Part shown: positions 8,060 through 16,332 of the stretch, piece after piece
Position numbering within the stretch: the first letter of the stretch is position 1
Layout of the letters: each line of letters begins with the position of its first letter
Assembly (NCBI GenBank): GCA_902769585.1
Contig: CACXPT010000036.1
Coordinates: 1-59,401, forward strand
Source of the DNA: an uncultured bacterium
GTDB taxonomy: Bacteria > Verrucomicrobiota > Kiritimatiellia > RFP12 > UBA1067
Direction of reading: 5' to 3'
DNA length: 59,401 nucleotides
Made by a program: the position numbers and the translations under genes
The notes under the pieces: generated by a model
What the model was told of the DNA's origin: nothing
Seen by the model: the letters and a program-made list of their open reading frames with translations, nothing else
Database searches by the model: none

Positions 8060-9026
8060 TCATTCGAAATCAAGCAGGAACACGGCTGAATTGCCCTGCT
8101 GGTGGAAGGTGACGGCGGCGCCGTCCTTTCCACCCGCAGGGGAAATAGTGCCATTCGTCCAGCACCAGCTCGGCCTTCGTGAAGCCGTACCCGTCCACCA
8201 GTTCCCGCATCTGGCGCGGCAGCTCGCGGACCAGGAGGTTGTAGTCGTCCGAGTACTTGTGGAAGCTGAAGAAGTCGAGCGGCGCACCGGCCTTGGCGAC
8301 GGCGGCGAGGAACGGCGCGTAGATGCGCTGGTTGCTCGTGAACCCCGCGCCGCCCACCTTGATGCCCGGATGCTTCTCCTTGAGGTACTTGGACGTGGTC
8401 ACATAGAGGTCGAAGAACTGCTCGTCGGTGCCGGTCCAGCACGCCGGACGCAAGTCCGGCTCGTTCCAGATCTCCCAATACTCGATGTTCCAGTGGAAGC
8501 CGTCGGCCCAGCCGTTGTTGTAGTGGTCGATGATGCGCGAGCAGATGCGCGCCCACTTGGCGATGTCCTCCGGCGGGTGCACGAAGTACTTGACCAATCC
8601 ATGCTCGATGCTCTCGCCGAGGCGGAAGAGGATCTTCGAGCCGTCCTTGACCGCCCGCCCCAGATACTCGTCCGTCTGCTTGAACCAGTAGTTGTCGGGG
8701 TTGTTCTCGTCCGCGCGGAAGTTGGCGAAGATCATGTGGACGTCCACGGTCTTCACGCCGTCGTCCATGAGGATGGCGTCGTGGGTGCGGACGATCGGCA
8801 GGCGCAGGTTCTCCATCGGCTTGATGAACACCTTCCATCCGCCGCTCTGCAGCCGCGCGATGGGCGTGTAGCCGTTGCCGCCGTTGAGGCGCAGGTTCAT
8901 GCGCCCGGCGGACGCGCACGTATCGACGGTCACGGTCCGCGCCGCCGGCGCTTTCGCGTCGGCAGACTGCGCACAGGCGGCAACGGCCATCGCGGCTGCC
9001 GCCATTACAGACATGAAGTTCTTCAT
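8060..9026 (-). pseudogene. GH39-like secreted glycosidase, frameshifted and shortened
   Basis: A signal peptide (MKNFMSVMAAAAMAVAACAQ) is followed by a TIM-barrel with the acid/base motif WEIWNEPDL and the nucleophile region LVLDEWHY, as in GH39 beta-xylosidase relatives. Directly after the nucleophile region (about 8130-8145) the frame shifts from CGWKGRR to GGKDGAAVTFHQQGNSAVF, which reads as the final strands of the C-terminal beta-sandwich. The remaining barrel and most of the sandwich are missing, so an internal deletion with frameshift is likely. The total length of about 320 codons is well short of the usual ~500. Its promoter has TATAAT only 7 bp before the ATG. Confidence 0.65.
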
Positions 9027-9033
9027 GCCGCAG

Positions 9034-9039
9034 ATTATA
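9034..9039 (-). promoter_or_regulatory. -10 element, probable leaderless start for GH39-like gene
   Basis: TATAAT (minus strand, in GCTGTATAAT) ends 7 bp before the ATG at 9026, with no Shine-Dalgarno sequence between. Confidence 0.55.
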
Positions 9040-9078
9040 CAGCATCACGCCGCGCCGCGCAATGCCGCCACGGCCCAA

Positions 9079-11115
9079 TCACTTCGCCTGCGTGAAGCGC
9101 ACCACGTACCCGCCGTCGGACGGGATCTTCACGGCGAGCTTCTCGCCCGCGGCCACCGTGCGGCGCTGGTGCACGTAGTCCGTCGCGTCACGGCCGCTGT
9201 TCGGTCCGTCCGCGAAGATCTCCGCGTCCCAGCGGCCTGCGCCGAGGAAGGACGTGTCAAACGCGGCGTCGTAGCCGTCCGCGCCCGCGATGGCCGCAAG
9301 GTACCACACTCCGTCTTTCCGACGGGCGAGCGCCGCGAACTTGTCCGGCTCGCCCGCAAGGCCCACGGTCTCGTCCCACGTGACGGGCGTCTGCGCCATG
9401 AACGTGAAGCACTCCTTGTTCTTTAGGTACTGCGTGGGGCTGTCGCACAGCATCTGGAGCGGCGCCTCGTAGAGAGCCATGAGCGCCATCTGGTGCGCAC
9501 GCGTGCCGGGCGTGGAGGGCTGCCACGGCGTAGGCGTCCAGCGCTTGCGCGGCACGTTGAGCATCGCGCCGGGCGTGTAGTCCATCGGGCCGGCCACCAT
9601 GCGCGTGAAGACGATCGTGCAGTCCTTGTCGGGGAAGTAGGTGCAGGCCTTGCCGCCCTTGCAACACTCGAGCCCATGCACGCCCTCGAAATTAAGCGTG
9701 TTGGGATAGGTGCGCTGGAAACCCGAAGGCTTGTACATGCCATGGTAGTCCACCACGAGATGGTACTTCGCGCAGAGCGCGGCCATGTTGGCGAGGAAGT
9801 TCACAACAACCTGGTCGTCGCGGTCCATGAAGTCGATCTTGAAGCCCGCCGCGCCCATCTTCGCGTAGTGGGAGACGACCTGCTCCTCGCGGCCGAGGAA
9901 CTGCGCCCACGCCGCCCAGAGGATGATGCCCACGCCGCGCTCCTTGCCGTATTTGATGAGGTGCGGCACGTCCACCTCGGGGTTGACCTCCATGATCTTC
10001 AGCTTCTGGCTCCACCCCTCGTCGAAGATCACGTACTCCACGCCGTACTTCGCGGCGAAGTCGATGTAGTACTCGTACGTCTTCGTGTTGCAGCCGGCCT
10101 TGAAGTCCACCGGGCGCATCCCGCCGTATTCGCCGCTCACGTTCCAGCAGTTCCACCAGTCCCACGCCACCTTGCCGGGCTTGACCCACGAGGCGTCGCC
10201 GATCTTCGAGGGCGAGGCGAGGGCGTAGACGATGTCCGCCGCCGGCAGCTGCGCAAAACCGTCCGCCAGCACGAACACGCGCCACGGGAACGTGCGCGTG
10301 CCAGCCGTGCGCGCGATGAAGTCGGCGCGCCCGACCACACGCTGGTAGCGCGACGGTTCCTCGCTGTAGCCCGCGCCCCACGTCCAGTACCGCGTCTTCG
10401 TGGGATAATGCGCGAACACGGCGTCGAGCGAGGCGGGGTCGCCGCCGCGCGTGAAGTTGCAGCCGGGATAGTCAACGATGTCGCTCTCTGTGATCGTCAT
10501 CGCCACGCCGTCTGGATACGACGCAGTGATCGGCATGTACCAGATCTTCTTCTTGTCGGGAGTGGGCGCGTCGTTCACGGACACGAGCCCGTACACGCCC
10601 TCCCAGCTGTCCTGCAACGGATCGTTCTCCGGCGCCTGACGGTTCGCGGCCGCCCACACCTTCTGGTCGGGCGACGGAAACGCGAGGCGCGCCGTCTCGC
10701 CCTTCACCGTGATCTCGCCGCCGAACTTCGTGGCGAAGCGGTACGCCACGCCATCGTTGCGCGCGTGAAGCTCCACCGACCAGTCGCCGAACGACACGCA
10801 CGTGCCTGCGCCGTCGTCCTTGATGCATGCGCGCTTGTAGATCGGCGTCTGGATCACGGCGTCGTGCTGCGCATCGCGCACGCCGGACGCCGTGCAGCCT
10901 GCACCGCCAAGCACGCCACGGCCCGCCACGTCGAGCGAGATTTTGCGCACTTCCGCGCGAGGCTGTCCGCGCCGCAGCACAGTCACGCGGAGCGCCGGCT
11001 CCGTGTCGAGCCGGATTTCGTTCAGTCCATCCGGCGACTTCGCCGAGTAGGTTGCGGCGGAGAGTCCGCCGACGATGCCGGCCGCAGCCGACAGGAATGT
11101 GAGCATTCGCTTCAT
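9079..11115 (-). CDS. GH97 family alpha-glycosidase, secreted
   Basis: This 678-aa protein has a signal peptide (MKRMLTFLSAAAGIVGGLSAATY). The N-terminal beta-super-sandwich opens YSAKSPDGLNEIRLDTEP, the GH97 signature start. The central barrel contains VEYVIFDEGWSQKL, KMGAAGFKIDFMDRDDQ and LVVDYHGMYKPSGFQRTYPN, and the C-terminal beta domain is complete. GH97 enzymes cleave alpha-glucosides or alpha-galactosides; the Asp in FKIDFMDRDD sits where retaining (galactosidase-type) members keep their nucleophile, so that clade is favoured. AAGGAAAATCACTC precedes the start. It lies 13 bp behind the Gfo/Idh/MocA gene and probably shares its transcript. Confidence 0.9.
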   Translation of the reverse strand: MKRMLTFLSAAAGIVGGLSAATYSAKSPDGLNEIRLDTEPALRVTVLRRGQPRAEVRKISLDVAGRGVLGGAGCTASGVRDAQHDAVIQTPIYKRACIKDDGAGTCVSFGDWSVELHARNDGVAYRFATKFGGEITVKGETARLAFPSPDQKVWAAANRQAPENDPLQDSWEGVYGLVSVNDAPTPDKKKIWYMPITASYPDGVAMTITESDIVDYPGCNFTRGGDPASLDAVFAHYPTKTRYWTWGAGYSEEPSRYQRVVGRADFIARTAGTRTFPWRVFVLADGFAQLPAADIVYALASPSKIGDASWVKPGKVAWDWWNCWNVSGEYGGMRPVDFKAGCNTKTYEYYIDFAAKYGVEYVIFDEGWSQKLKIMEVNPEVDVPHLIKYGKERGVGIILWAAWAQFLGREEQVVSHYAKMGAAGFKIDFMDRDDQVVVNFLANMAALCAKYHLVVDYHGMYKPSGFQRTYPNTLNFEGVHGLECCKGGKACTYFPDKDCTIVFTRMVAGPMDYTPGAMLNVPRKRWTPTPWQPSTPGTRAHQMALMALYEAPLQMLCDSPTQYLKNKECFTFMAQTPVTWDETVGLAGEPDKFAALARRKDGVWYLAAIAGADGYDAAFDTSFLGAGRWDAEIFADGPNSGRDATDYVHQRRTVAAGEKLAVKIPSDGGYVVRFTQAK

Positions 11116-11128
11116 GAGTGATTTTCCT

Positions 11129-12589
11129 TTATGCCTTGAGTTCGTTCAAATACTGCTTCACGCCGAAGCCCGCGCGCTCCTCGCGGAACAGCATCGCATT
11201 AGCCTTCGCGTCGTCCACGAAACGCTCCGCCTTCGCGTCCCACACGAGCTTGCGCCCGAGCTTCATCGCCATGTAGCCGAGGACGCACGTGGTGGACGTG
11301 CGCTGCGCCTCCTCGAGCGGCATGGCGAGCGGTCCGCGCGTACGCATCTCCTCGATCCACTCGCGGTTGTGCTCCAGAGGGCGGATGAGCGGATGCGCCA
11401 CGGGATCCTCGACGAGGCCCTTGCGGCTCGCCGCGATCGGCATGCCCGCCACCTTGTCGGCGGAGACGCCCACGGGGTCGCTGCTCGTCTGCTTCTTCTT
11501 CCAGGAGAACCCGCAAAAGATCCAGTCGCCCTTCTCGCCGATGAACCTCACTCCGCACGGGTACTTGCGCGTGGAGCCGAGCTTGACGACCGCGCCCGAG
11601 GCGTACGTCCACGTGATGTCGCACTCGCCATGCACGTCCCACAGCTTGCGTCCCTTCGGGTACTCGCACGTACCCTCCACCGACACGGGACCGCCCAGCT
11701 CCTCGCAGAGGCCACGCTGCGCGGAGTCGAGGTGGTGCGCGCCCCAGTTGGCGATCATGCCCATGTCGTACGCCTGGATCGTCATCCAGCCGCCGCGCGC
11801 GAAGATCACCTTGCCGGCGTCTTTCCCCACGCCGCGCTGGTGGCTACGGAGACGCGAATACGGAGCCTCTGGCGCGCAACCCTGCCACATGTTCCAGTCG
11901 AAGTCGTCAGGCACGGGCTCCTCGGTGGGCAGGTCATACTCCTTCGGGTCGTCGGGCAGGCCCACCTCCACGCGCACCACCTTGCCGAGCCGGCCCTCGC
12001 GCACGCACTCGACGGCGTGGATGAAGTTCTCCTCCGTGCGCTCCTGCGTGCCGGTGCGGAGGATGCGCCCGTACTTCTTCGCGGCATCCACGATCGCGCG
12101 GCCCTCGCCGATGGTCATCGCCATCGGCTTCTGGAGGAATACGTCCTTCCCGGCGCGGCACGCCTCGATGGCCATCTGCGCGTGCCAGTGGTCTGGCACG
12201 GCGATCAGCACGCCGTCGATGGCGGGGTCGGCAAGAAGGCGACGATAGTCCTGGTAGCAGCGCGCGTCGGCAACGAGGTCGCGCCCCTGCATCTTCTCGC
12301 CCGCGAGCTGGCGCTTCAGGTGCTGGATGCGCACGAGGTCGACGTCAGAGAGCGCGATGAACTCGCACAGCTCCTTGCCGCCGTTTTTCAGGCACGACGG
12401 CACGTTGTAGGCGTTGGCGATGCGTCCGCATCCGATCACGCCGAGCGCCAGCTTCTTCGACGGCGCCTCTGCGCCAAGCACGCGCGCAGGCACGAAGACA
12501 GGAGCGGCACCCGCCGCCACTATTCCCGCAAGCCCGGTTGCCGAACCACGGCAGAACTCTCGCCGCGTAACATTCTTTATCGTGTCCAT
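11129..12589 (-). CDS. Tat-exported Gfo/Idh/MocA family oxidoreductase
   Basis: This 486-aa protein has a Tat signal (TRREFCRGSATGLAGIVAAGA). The Rossmann motif is LGVIGCGRIANAYN, the loop is IDGVLIAVPDHWHAQMAIEA, and the family motif is GKDVFLQKPMAMTIGEG (catalytic Lys in QKP). The C-terminal half (WGAHHLDSAQRGLCEELGG) is the GFO_IDH_MocA_C-type domain. Members oxidise or reduce sugars with bound NAD(P), some acting in the periplasm on glycan ends. GAGGACAAGAAC precedes the ATG. The position between LacZ-type and GH97 genes suggests a shared sugar-processing operon. Confidence 0.9.
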   Translation of the reverse strand: MDTIKNVTRREFCRGSATGLAGIVAAGAAPVFVPARVLGAEAPSKKLALGVIGCGRIANAYNVPSCLKNGGKELCEFIALSDVDLVRIQHLKRQLAGEKMQGRDLVADARCYQDYRRLLADPAIDGVLIAVPDHWHAQMAIEACRAGKDVFLQKPMAMTIGEGRAIVDAAKKYGRILRTGTQERTEENFIHAVECVREGRLGKVVRVEVGLPDDPKEYDLPTEEPVPDDFDWNMWQGCAPEAPYSRLRSHQRGVGKDAGKVIFARGGWMTIQAYDMGMIANWGAHHLDSAQRGLCEELGGPVSVEGTCEYPKGRKLWDVHGECDITWTYASGAVVKLGSTRKYPCGVRFIGEKGDWIFCGFSWKKKQTSSDPVGVSADKVAGMPIAASRKGLVEDPVAHPLIRPLEHNREWIEEMRTRGPLAMPLEEAQRTSTTCVLGYMAMKLGRKLVWDAKAERFVDDAKANAMLFREERAGFGVKQYLNELKA

Positions 12590-12628
12590 GTTCTTGTCCT
12601 CGCTTTTCTGGTTTGATGGGTGTTGGCC

Positions 12629-15600
12629 TCACTGCAATCCCGCAGTCTTGCGGCAAGGCTCGAGCGTCACCGTCCAGCGCTCGGGCCGGATCGGGAAGAT
12701 GTACTGCGCCTCCGGCTTGGGTCCGCACGAGGCGCCGCCGAGCCCGACCTGGCGCAGGTCGAGGTTGAGGCACGTCTCCGCGCGCGGCGGCTTCTCGTTC
12801 CAGATGCGCTCCTGCCTGTCGCGGTGACGCGCGAACTCAAGGTCCTCGCAGCCGTAGTGGAGCGCCTGCACAAAGAGAGGCTCGCTCCCCTTCGCGCGCA
12901 CGCCGTCGCCCGCCTCGTCCGCGAACGCCGCCCAGCGCACGTCGCACTTGTAGCCGTTGTCCTGCGGGCGGCAGTACGCCACGTACTGCCCCGTCACGGT
13001 GGACTGCCACCGTCCGACGAACGCCCCAGAGCAGCGGTCCACGTAGTTCTCGTGCGGACCGCGCCCGTACCACTCCATCCGCTCCAGGCGCGGGTCTAGC
13101 ATCAGCGAAAGCCCGAGCCGCGGCAGCGCAGACGGCATCTTGCCGAACGGAGTCACGTCGTTGCGAATCTCCAGCGAACCGTCGGGGGCGAAGACGTACT
13201 CGGCTACGTGCCTGAAGCCGGCAGACTTCGCGCCGTTCACCTCCACCGTGGCGCGGACCGCAGTCCGCCCGTCGACGGTCGCGGGCTTCAGCTCGCGCAC
13301 GTGGTAGCGCAGCTGCGTGAGGCCCGAATCGTAGAACGCCTTGCGCATCCACTTGTCGTTGTCGGTGAACGCCCTCATGCATGTGAGGCGCGGTCCGCGC
13401 ACTATGCCGTCGGCGCTGTCTGCCAGCACCGTCTTGCCGTTCATCGAGAGGAAGGAGAGCGTGCCCGTCGCCCGGCTGAAGCGCGCAGTCGTCGGCCCCG
13501 CGGTCACGACAAAGCCGTCACCTGAAGGCTTGACCGCAACGCGCTCCTGCGCGTCCGCCGCTCCCCCAACGGGAGGGACGCGCTCCTGCGCGTCCGCCGC
13601 GGCCGCGCAGGAGCGCGGCCCTCCCGTACCCAGCGCCAGCTGGTCGTGCGCGACAAGATGTCCCTTCTTCGCCCAGAGCGCGTCCGCCTTGAGGTGGAAC
13701 GAGACGTTGAGGAAGTATTCGGCGCCTGACTTCGGCGACACAGCAGGCAGCGGAATCCCTACCGTCTGCCGCGTGAGCGGCGGCACGGACGGCAGGTCGA
13801 GCGCGCCGTGCGCCACCGCCACGCCGTCCTCCAGCAGCTCCCAGCGCGACTCGAACGCGCCGGACGGAGTGAACGAGAAGCGGTTCCACAGCACGGCGGA
13901 CAAGGGTTTTCTGTCACGGACGCGCAGGAGCGCGTCCCTCCCGGCCTCGCCCTCCGGCCTCGACACCACGAGGTTGCGGTGGACGTGCTTCACCTCGGCG
14001 AGCTTAGGCGTCTCGTTCCGCTCGGCGTCGATGACGCCGTTCACGCAGAAGTTGCCGTCGTTCTCCTCGTCATGGTCGCCGCCGTATGCGAGATAGCGCA
14101 TGCGCTTCCCGTCTGGCCCAACGCGGTCGGTCTCCTTCCAGACGGCCTGGTCGACCCAGTCCCAGATGCAGCCGCCCGTGAGCGACGGCGAGGCGTAGAA
14201 CTCGTCCCAGTATTCCTTGAACGTGCCGAGCGCGTTGCCCATGCTGTGCGCGTACTCGAAGAAGAAGCTGCACTTCGAGCGCAGGCCGCGCCCGTGCACG
14301 GCCGCTATCGTCGGATAGCCGGGGCCGTCCACGGAATAGCGCTCGCAGTCCTGGCGGTAGACGATCGGACGCGTGTCGTCGAGCTTGAGGCATTCCTCGT
14401 TGATGATGTCGAAGGTCGGGCCCTGCCCGGCCTCGTTGCCCCAGCTCCACGTGAACACGCACGGCAGGTTCCGCCAGTTGATCACCATGTCGCGGCACCG
14501 GTCCACGTGCGCCTGCGTCCAGCTCGGCGGCGAGGCGAGCGACTTCACGCCGTAGCGCATTCCGTGGCTCTCCACGTTCGCCTCCAGCTGCACGTAGAGG
14601 CCGTAGCGCGCGCAGAGATGGTAGAAGTACGGGTCGTTCGGATAGTGGCTGGTGCGGACCGTGTCGATGTTGTTCTGCTTCATCAGCGTCACGTCGCGCA
14701 GCATCTCCTCGCGCGAGACGGAACGTCCGTTCACCGGCGAGGCGTCGTGCCGGTTCACGCCCTTGAACTTCACCTGCTTCCCGTTCACGTGGATCGAGCC
14801 GTCGGACATGATCTCCGTCTTCATGAACCCCACCTTGCAGGAGCGGATATCGTCGCCCGCCTGAAGGACGAGCGTGTAGAGGTACGGATCCTCGGCCGAC
14901 CAGAGACGAGGAGTTGGGATGTGAAAGGTGAAGGGTGAAAGGTGAAGGGTGGATTGTGAAGGGTGAAAGGTGAAGGGTGAAAGGTGAAGGGTGGATTGTC
15001 CAATGAGATTCGTCACAACCTTGAAGTCCGCGTCGTATAGCGTGGCCGTAACGGGAGGGACGCGCTCCTGCGCGTCCGCGCCAAGGTTACGCAGCTCCAC
15101 CGAAATGTCCACGTCCACCGACGAGAAGTCGGCGGCGAACTTCGGCTTCCAGAAGAAGTCGCGTATCTCCACGGGCGGCGGCGAGAAGAGCATCACGTGG
15201 CGGTAGATGCCCGAGTAGCGGAAGAAGTCCTGGTCCTCCAGGAACGCGCCGTCGCTCCAACGGTAGACCTCCACCGCGAGCAGGTTATCGCCGGGCTTGA
15301 GATACTTCGTGACGTTGAACTCGTGCGCGGTGCAGCTGTCCTCGGAGAAGCCCACCTTCCTGCCGTTCACCCACACGTAGTACGCGGAATAGACGCCCTC
15401 GAAACGCAGGAACACGGGCCGCCCCTTCCACGAGTCCGGCACAGTGAACGTGGTGCGGTAGGACGAGACGGGGTTGTAGTCCTTGTCCACGTCAGGCGGC
15501 GTGTCGGGGTGCGGATAGACGATGTTGCGGTAGATCGGGACGCCGAACCCCTGCAGCTCGACGCAGCTCGGCACCTTGATCGTGTACCACGCGGAGTCGT

Positions 15601-16294
15601 CGAAGTCTGGGCGGAAGAAGTCGAGCGGACGCTGCCCCGGCGCGCCGCACCAGTTGTACTTCCACTGGCCGTCAAGCGACTTCACGTACGGCGTCTCGGG
15701 AAGGTCGTGCGTGAGCGCTGCCTTCACGGACGCGAGCGGGAAAGAGTATGCGCGCGCCGGCTCCACGTTCACGTAGTTGACGAACTCGTTCGCCCATTCT
15801 GGTGCCTTGTCCCTCTCGCGCTTCGCCTTCACGGCGGCGAGCGTCGCCTCGCGCACGTCCGCCCATTGCGGACCGTGGTCGATGCGCAGGTCCTTCCACT
15901 CGAAGCGCCCTGCCGAGTCCGGGACCGGCTTCAGGAATTTGTCGATGAAGTGCCGCAGCGCGGCCTGCGTGCCGGCCACGTCGGAACCGTGGATACCGAT
16001 GATGCCGTTGCGCAGGCCGATCGTCCACGCGCCCTTCGCCGCCCACGGCTCGGTGGCGACGAAGAAGTCGCCCGCGAACGCCGGCGCGTAGCCCAGCACT
16101 TCCACCTGCACGCCAGTCACGCGCTTCACCTCTGCGGCGAGCTCGCGCATCATCGCCCTTGTGGCGGGCGTCTCGTCCGGGCCGTTGTGGATGCGGAACG
16201 GCCGCGGGTCGTTACGCTCGATCGTGAAAACCTCTGCCGCCGCGCCCGTCGCCAGGAACAGTGCGGCTGCAACCAGAATGCCGGAATGTTTCAT
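12629..16294 (-). CDS. LacZ-type GH2 beta-galactosidase, secreted, with inserted repeats
   Basis: This 1221-aa protein has a signal peptide (MKHSGILVAAALFLATGAAA) and an extra N-terminal GH20-N-like domain (AWTIGLRNGIIGIHGSDVAG). The GH2 jelly roll follows (SLDGQWKYNW), then the immunoglobulin-like domain, the barrel with acid/base WSWGNEAGQGP and nucleophile FFFEYAHSMGN, and a small-chain domain (WYGRGPHENYVDRCSGAFVG). The coding sequence carries five REP-like units (13539-13625, 13918-13942, 15053-15077) and a heptamer array (14921-14999), all in frame between domains or in loops, e.g. DAQERVPPV. The start at 16294 follows TATAAT by 6 bp and lacks an RBS. It is upstream of a Gfo/Idh/MocA gene by 39 bp. 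Confidence 0.9.
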   Translation of the reverse strand: MKHSGILVAAALFLATGAAAEVFTIERNDPRPFRIHNGPDETPATRAMMRELAAEVKRVTGVQVEVLGYAPAFAGDFFVATEPWAAKGAWTIGLRNGIIGIHGSDVAGTQAALRHFIDKFLKPVPDSAGRFEWKDLRIDHGPQWADVREATLAAVKAKRERDKAPEWANEFVNYVNVEPARAYSFPLASVKAALTHDLPETPYVKSLDGQWKYNWCGAPGQRPLDFFRPDFDDSAWYTIKVPSCVELQGFGVPIYRNIVYPHPDTPPDVDKDYNPVSSYRTTFTVPDSWKGRPVFLRFEGVYSAYYVWVNGRKVGFSEDSCTAHEFNVTKYLKPGDNLLAVEVYRWSDGAFLEDQDFFRYSGIYRHVMLFSPPPVEIRDFFWKPKFAADFSSVDVDISVELRNLGADAQERVPPVTATLYDADFKVVTNLIGQSTLHLSPFTFHPSQSTLHLSPFTFHIPTPRLWSAEDPYLYTLVLQAGDDIRSCKVGFMKTEIMSDGSIHVNGKQVKFKGVNRHDASPVNGRSVSREEMLRDVTLMKQNNIDTVRTSHYPNDPYFYHLCARYGLYVQLEANVESHGMRYGVKSLASPPSWTQAHVDRCRDMVINWRNLPCVFTWSWGNEAGQGPTFDIINEECLKLDDTRPIVYRQDCERYSVDGPGYPTIAAVHGRGLRSKCSFFFEYAHSMGNALGTFKEYWDEFYASPSLTGGCIWDWVDQAVWKETDRVGPDGKRMRYLAYGGDHDEENDGNFCVNGVIDAERNETPKLAEVKHVHRNLVVSRPEGEAGRDALLRVRDRKPLSAVLWNRFSFTPSGAFESRWELLEDGVAVAHGALDLPSVPPLTRQTVGIPLPAVSPKSGAEYFLNVSFHLKADALWAKKGHLVAHDQLALGTGGPRSCAAAADAQERVPPVGGAADAQERVAVKPSGDGFVVTAGPTTARFSRATGTLSFLSMNGKTVLADSADGIVRGPRLTCMRAFTDNDKWMRKAFYDSGLTQLRYHVRELKPATVDGRTAVRATVEVNGAKSAGFRHVAEYVFAPDGSLEIRNDVTPFGKMPSALPRLGLSLMLDPRLERMEWYGRGPHENYVDRCSGAFVGRWQSTVTGQYVAYCRPQDNGYKCDVRWAAFADEAGDGVRAKGSEPLFVQALHYGCEDLEFARHRDRQERIWNEKPPRAETCLNLDLRQVGLGGASCGPKPEAQYIFPIRPERWTVTLEPCRKTAGLQ
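13539..13556. repeat. REP-like palindrome, partial unit
   Basis: Hairpin ACGCGC-TCCT-GCGCGT plus CC, without the GGGAGGG arm. It lies in frame in the LacZ-type gene and encodes DAQERV. Confidence 0.7.
13571..13625. repeat. REPIN-like doublet, 55 bp
   Basis: Two 25-bp units in inverted orientation separated by GCCGC: GGGAGGG + hairpin GGACGCGC-TCCT-GCGCGTCC, then hairpin GGCCGCGC-AGGA-GCGCGGCC + CCCTCCC. The GG/CC ends are shared with the arms. It is in frame inside the LacZ-type gene. Confidence 0.85.
13918..13942. repeat. REP-like palindrome, single unit
   Basis: Hairpin GGACGCGC-AGGA-GCGCGTCC followed by CTCCC. It is read in frame as GRDALLRVR in the LacZ-type protein, in the orientation opposite to the copy at 15053. 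Confidence 0.8.
14921..14999. repeat. Heptanucleotide repeat array in LacZ-type gene
   Basis: Eleven or so copies of TGAAAGG/TGAAGGG, with TGGATTG punctuating twice. On the coding strand this gives two runs of STLHLSPFTFH between the immunoglobulin-like strands, in frame. Confidence 0.9.
15053..15077. repeat. REP-like palindrome, single unit
   Basis: GGGAGGG arm plus hairpin GGACGCGC-TCCT-GCGCGTCC; encodes DAQERVPPV in frame in the LacZ-type protein. Confidence 0.85.
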
Positions 16295-16300
16295 GCCGCC

Positions 16301-16309
16301 ATTATACCA
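16301..16309 (-). promoter_or_regulatory. Extended -10 of LacZ-type gene, leaderless spacing
   Basis: TGGTATAAT on the minus strand; the hexamer at 16301-16306 ends 6 bp before the ATG at 16294. No RBS and no clear -35. Confidence 0.65.
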
Positions 16310-16332
16310 CACTCCGCTCTCGGCGTCGTGCG

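Noticed and set aside
9493-11121. 542-codon plus-strand ORF opposite GH97 (and similar long ORFs opposite the GH2, dnaB and uxaB genes)
   Set aside because: Arg/Ala/His-rich shadow frames with no recognisable domains; the minus-strand genes explain the region completely.
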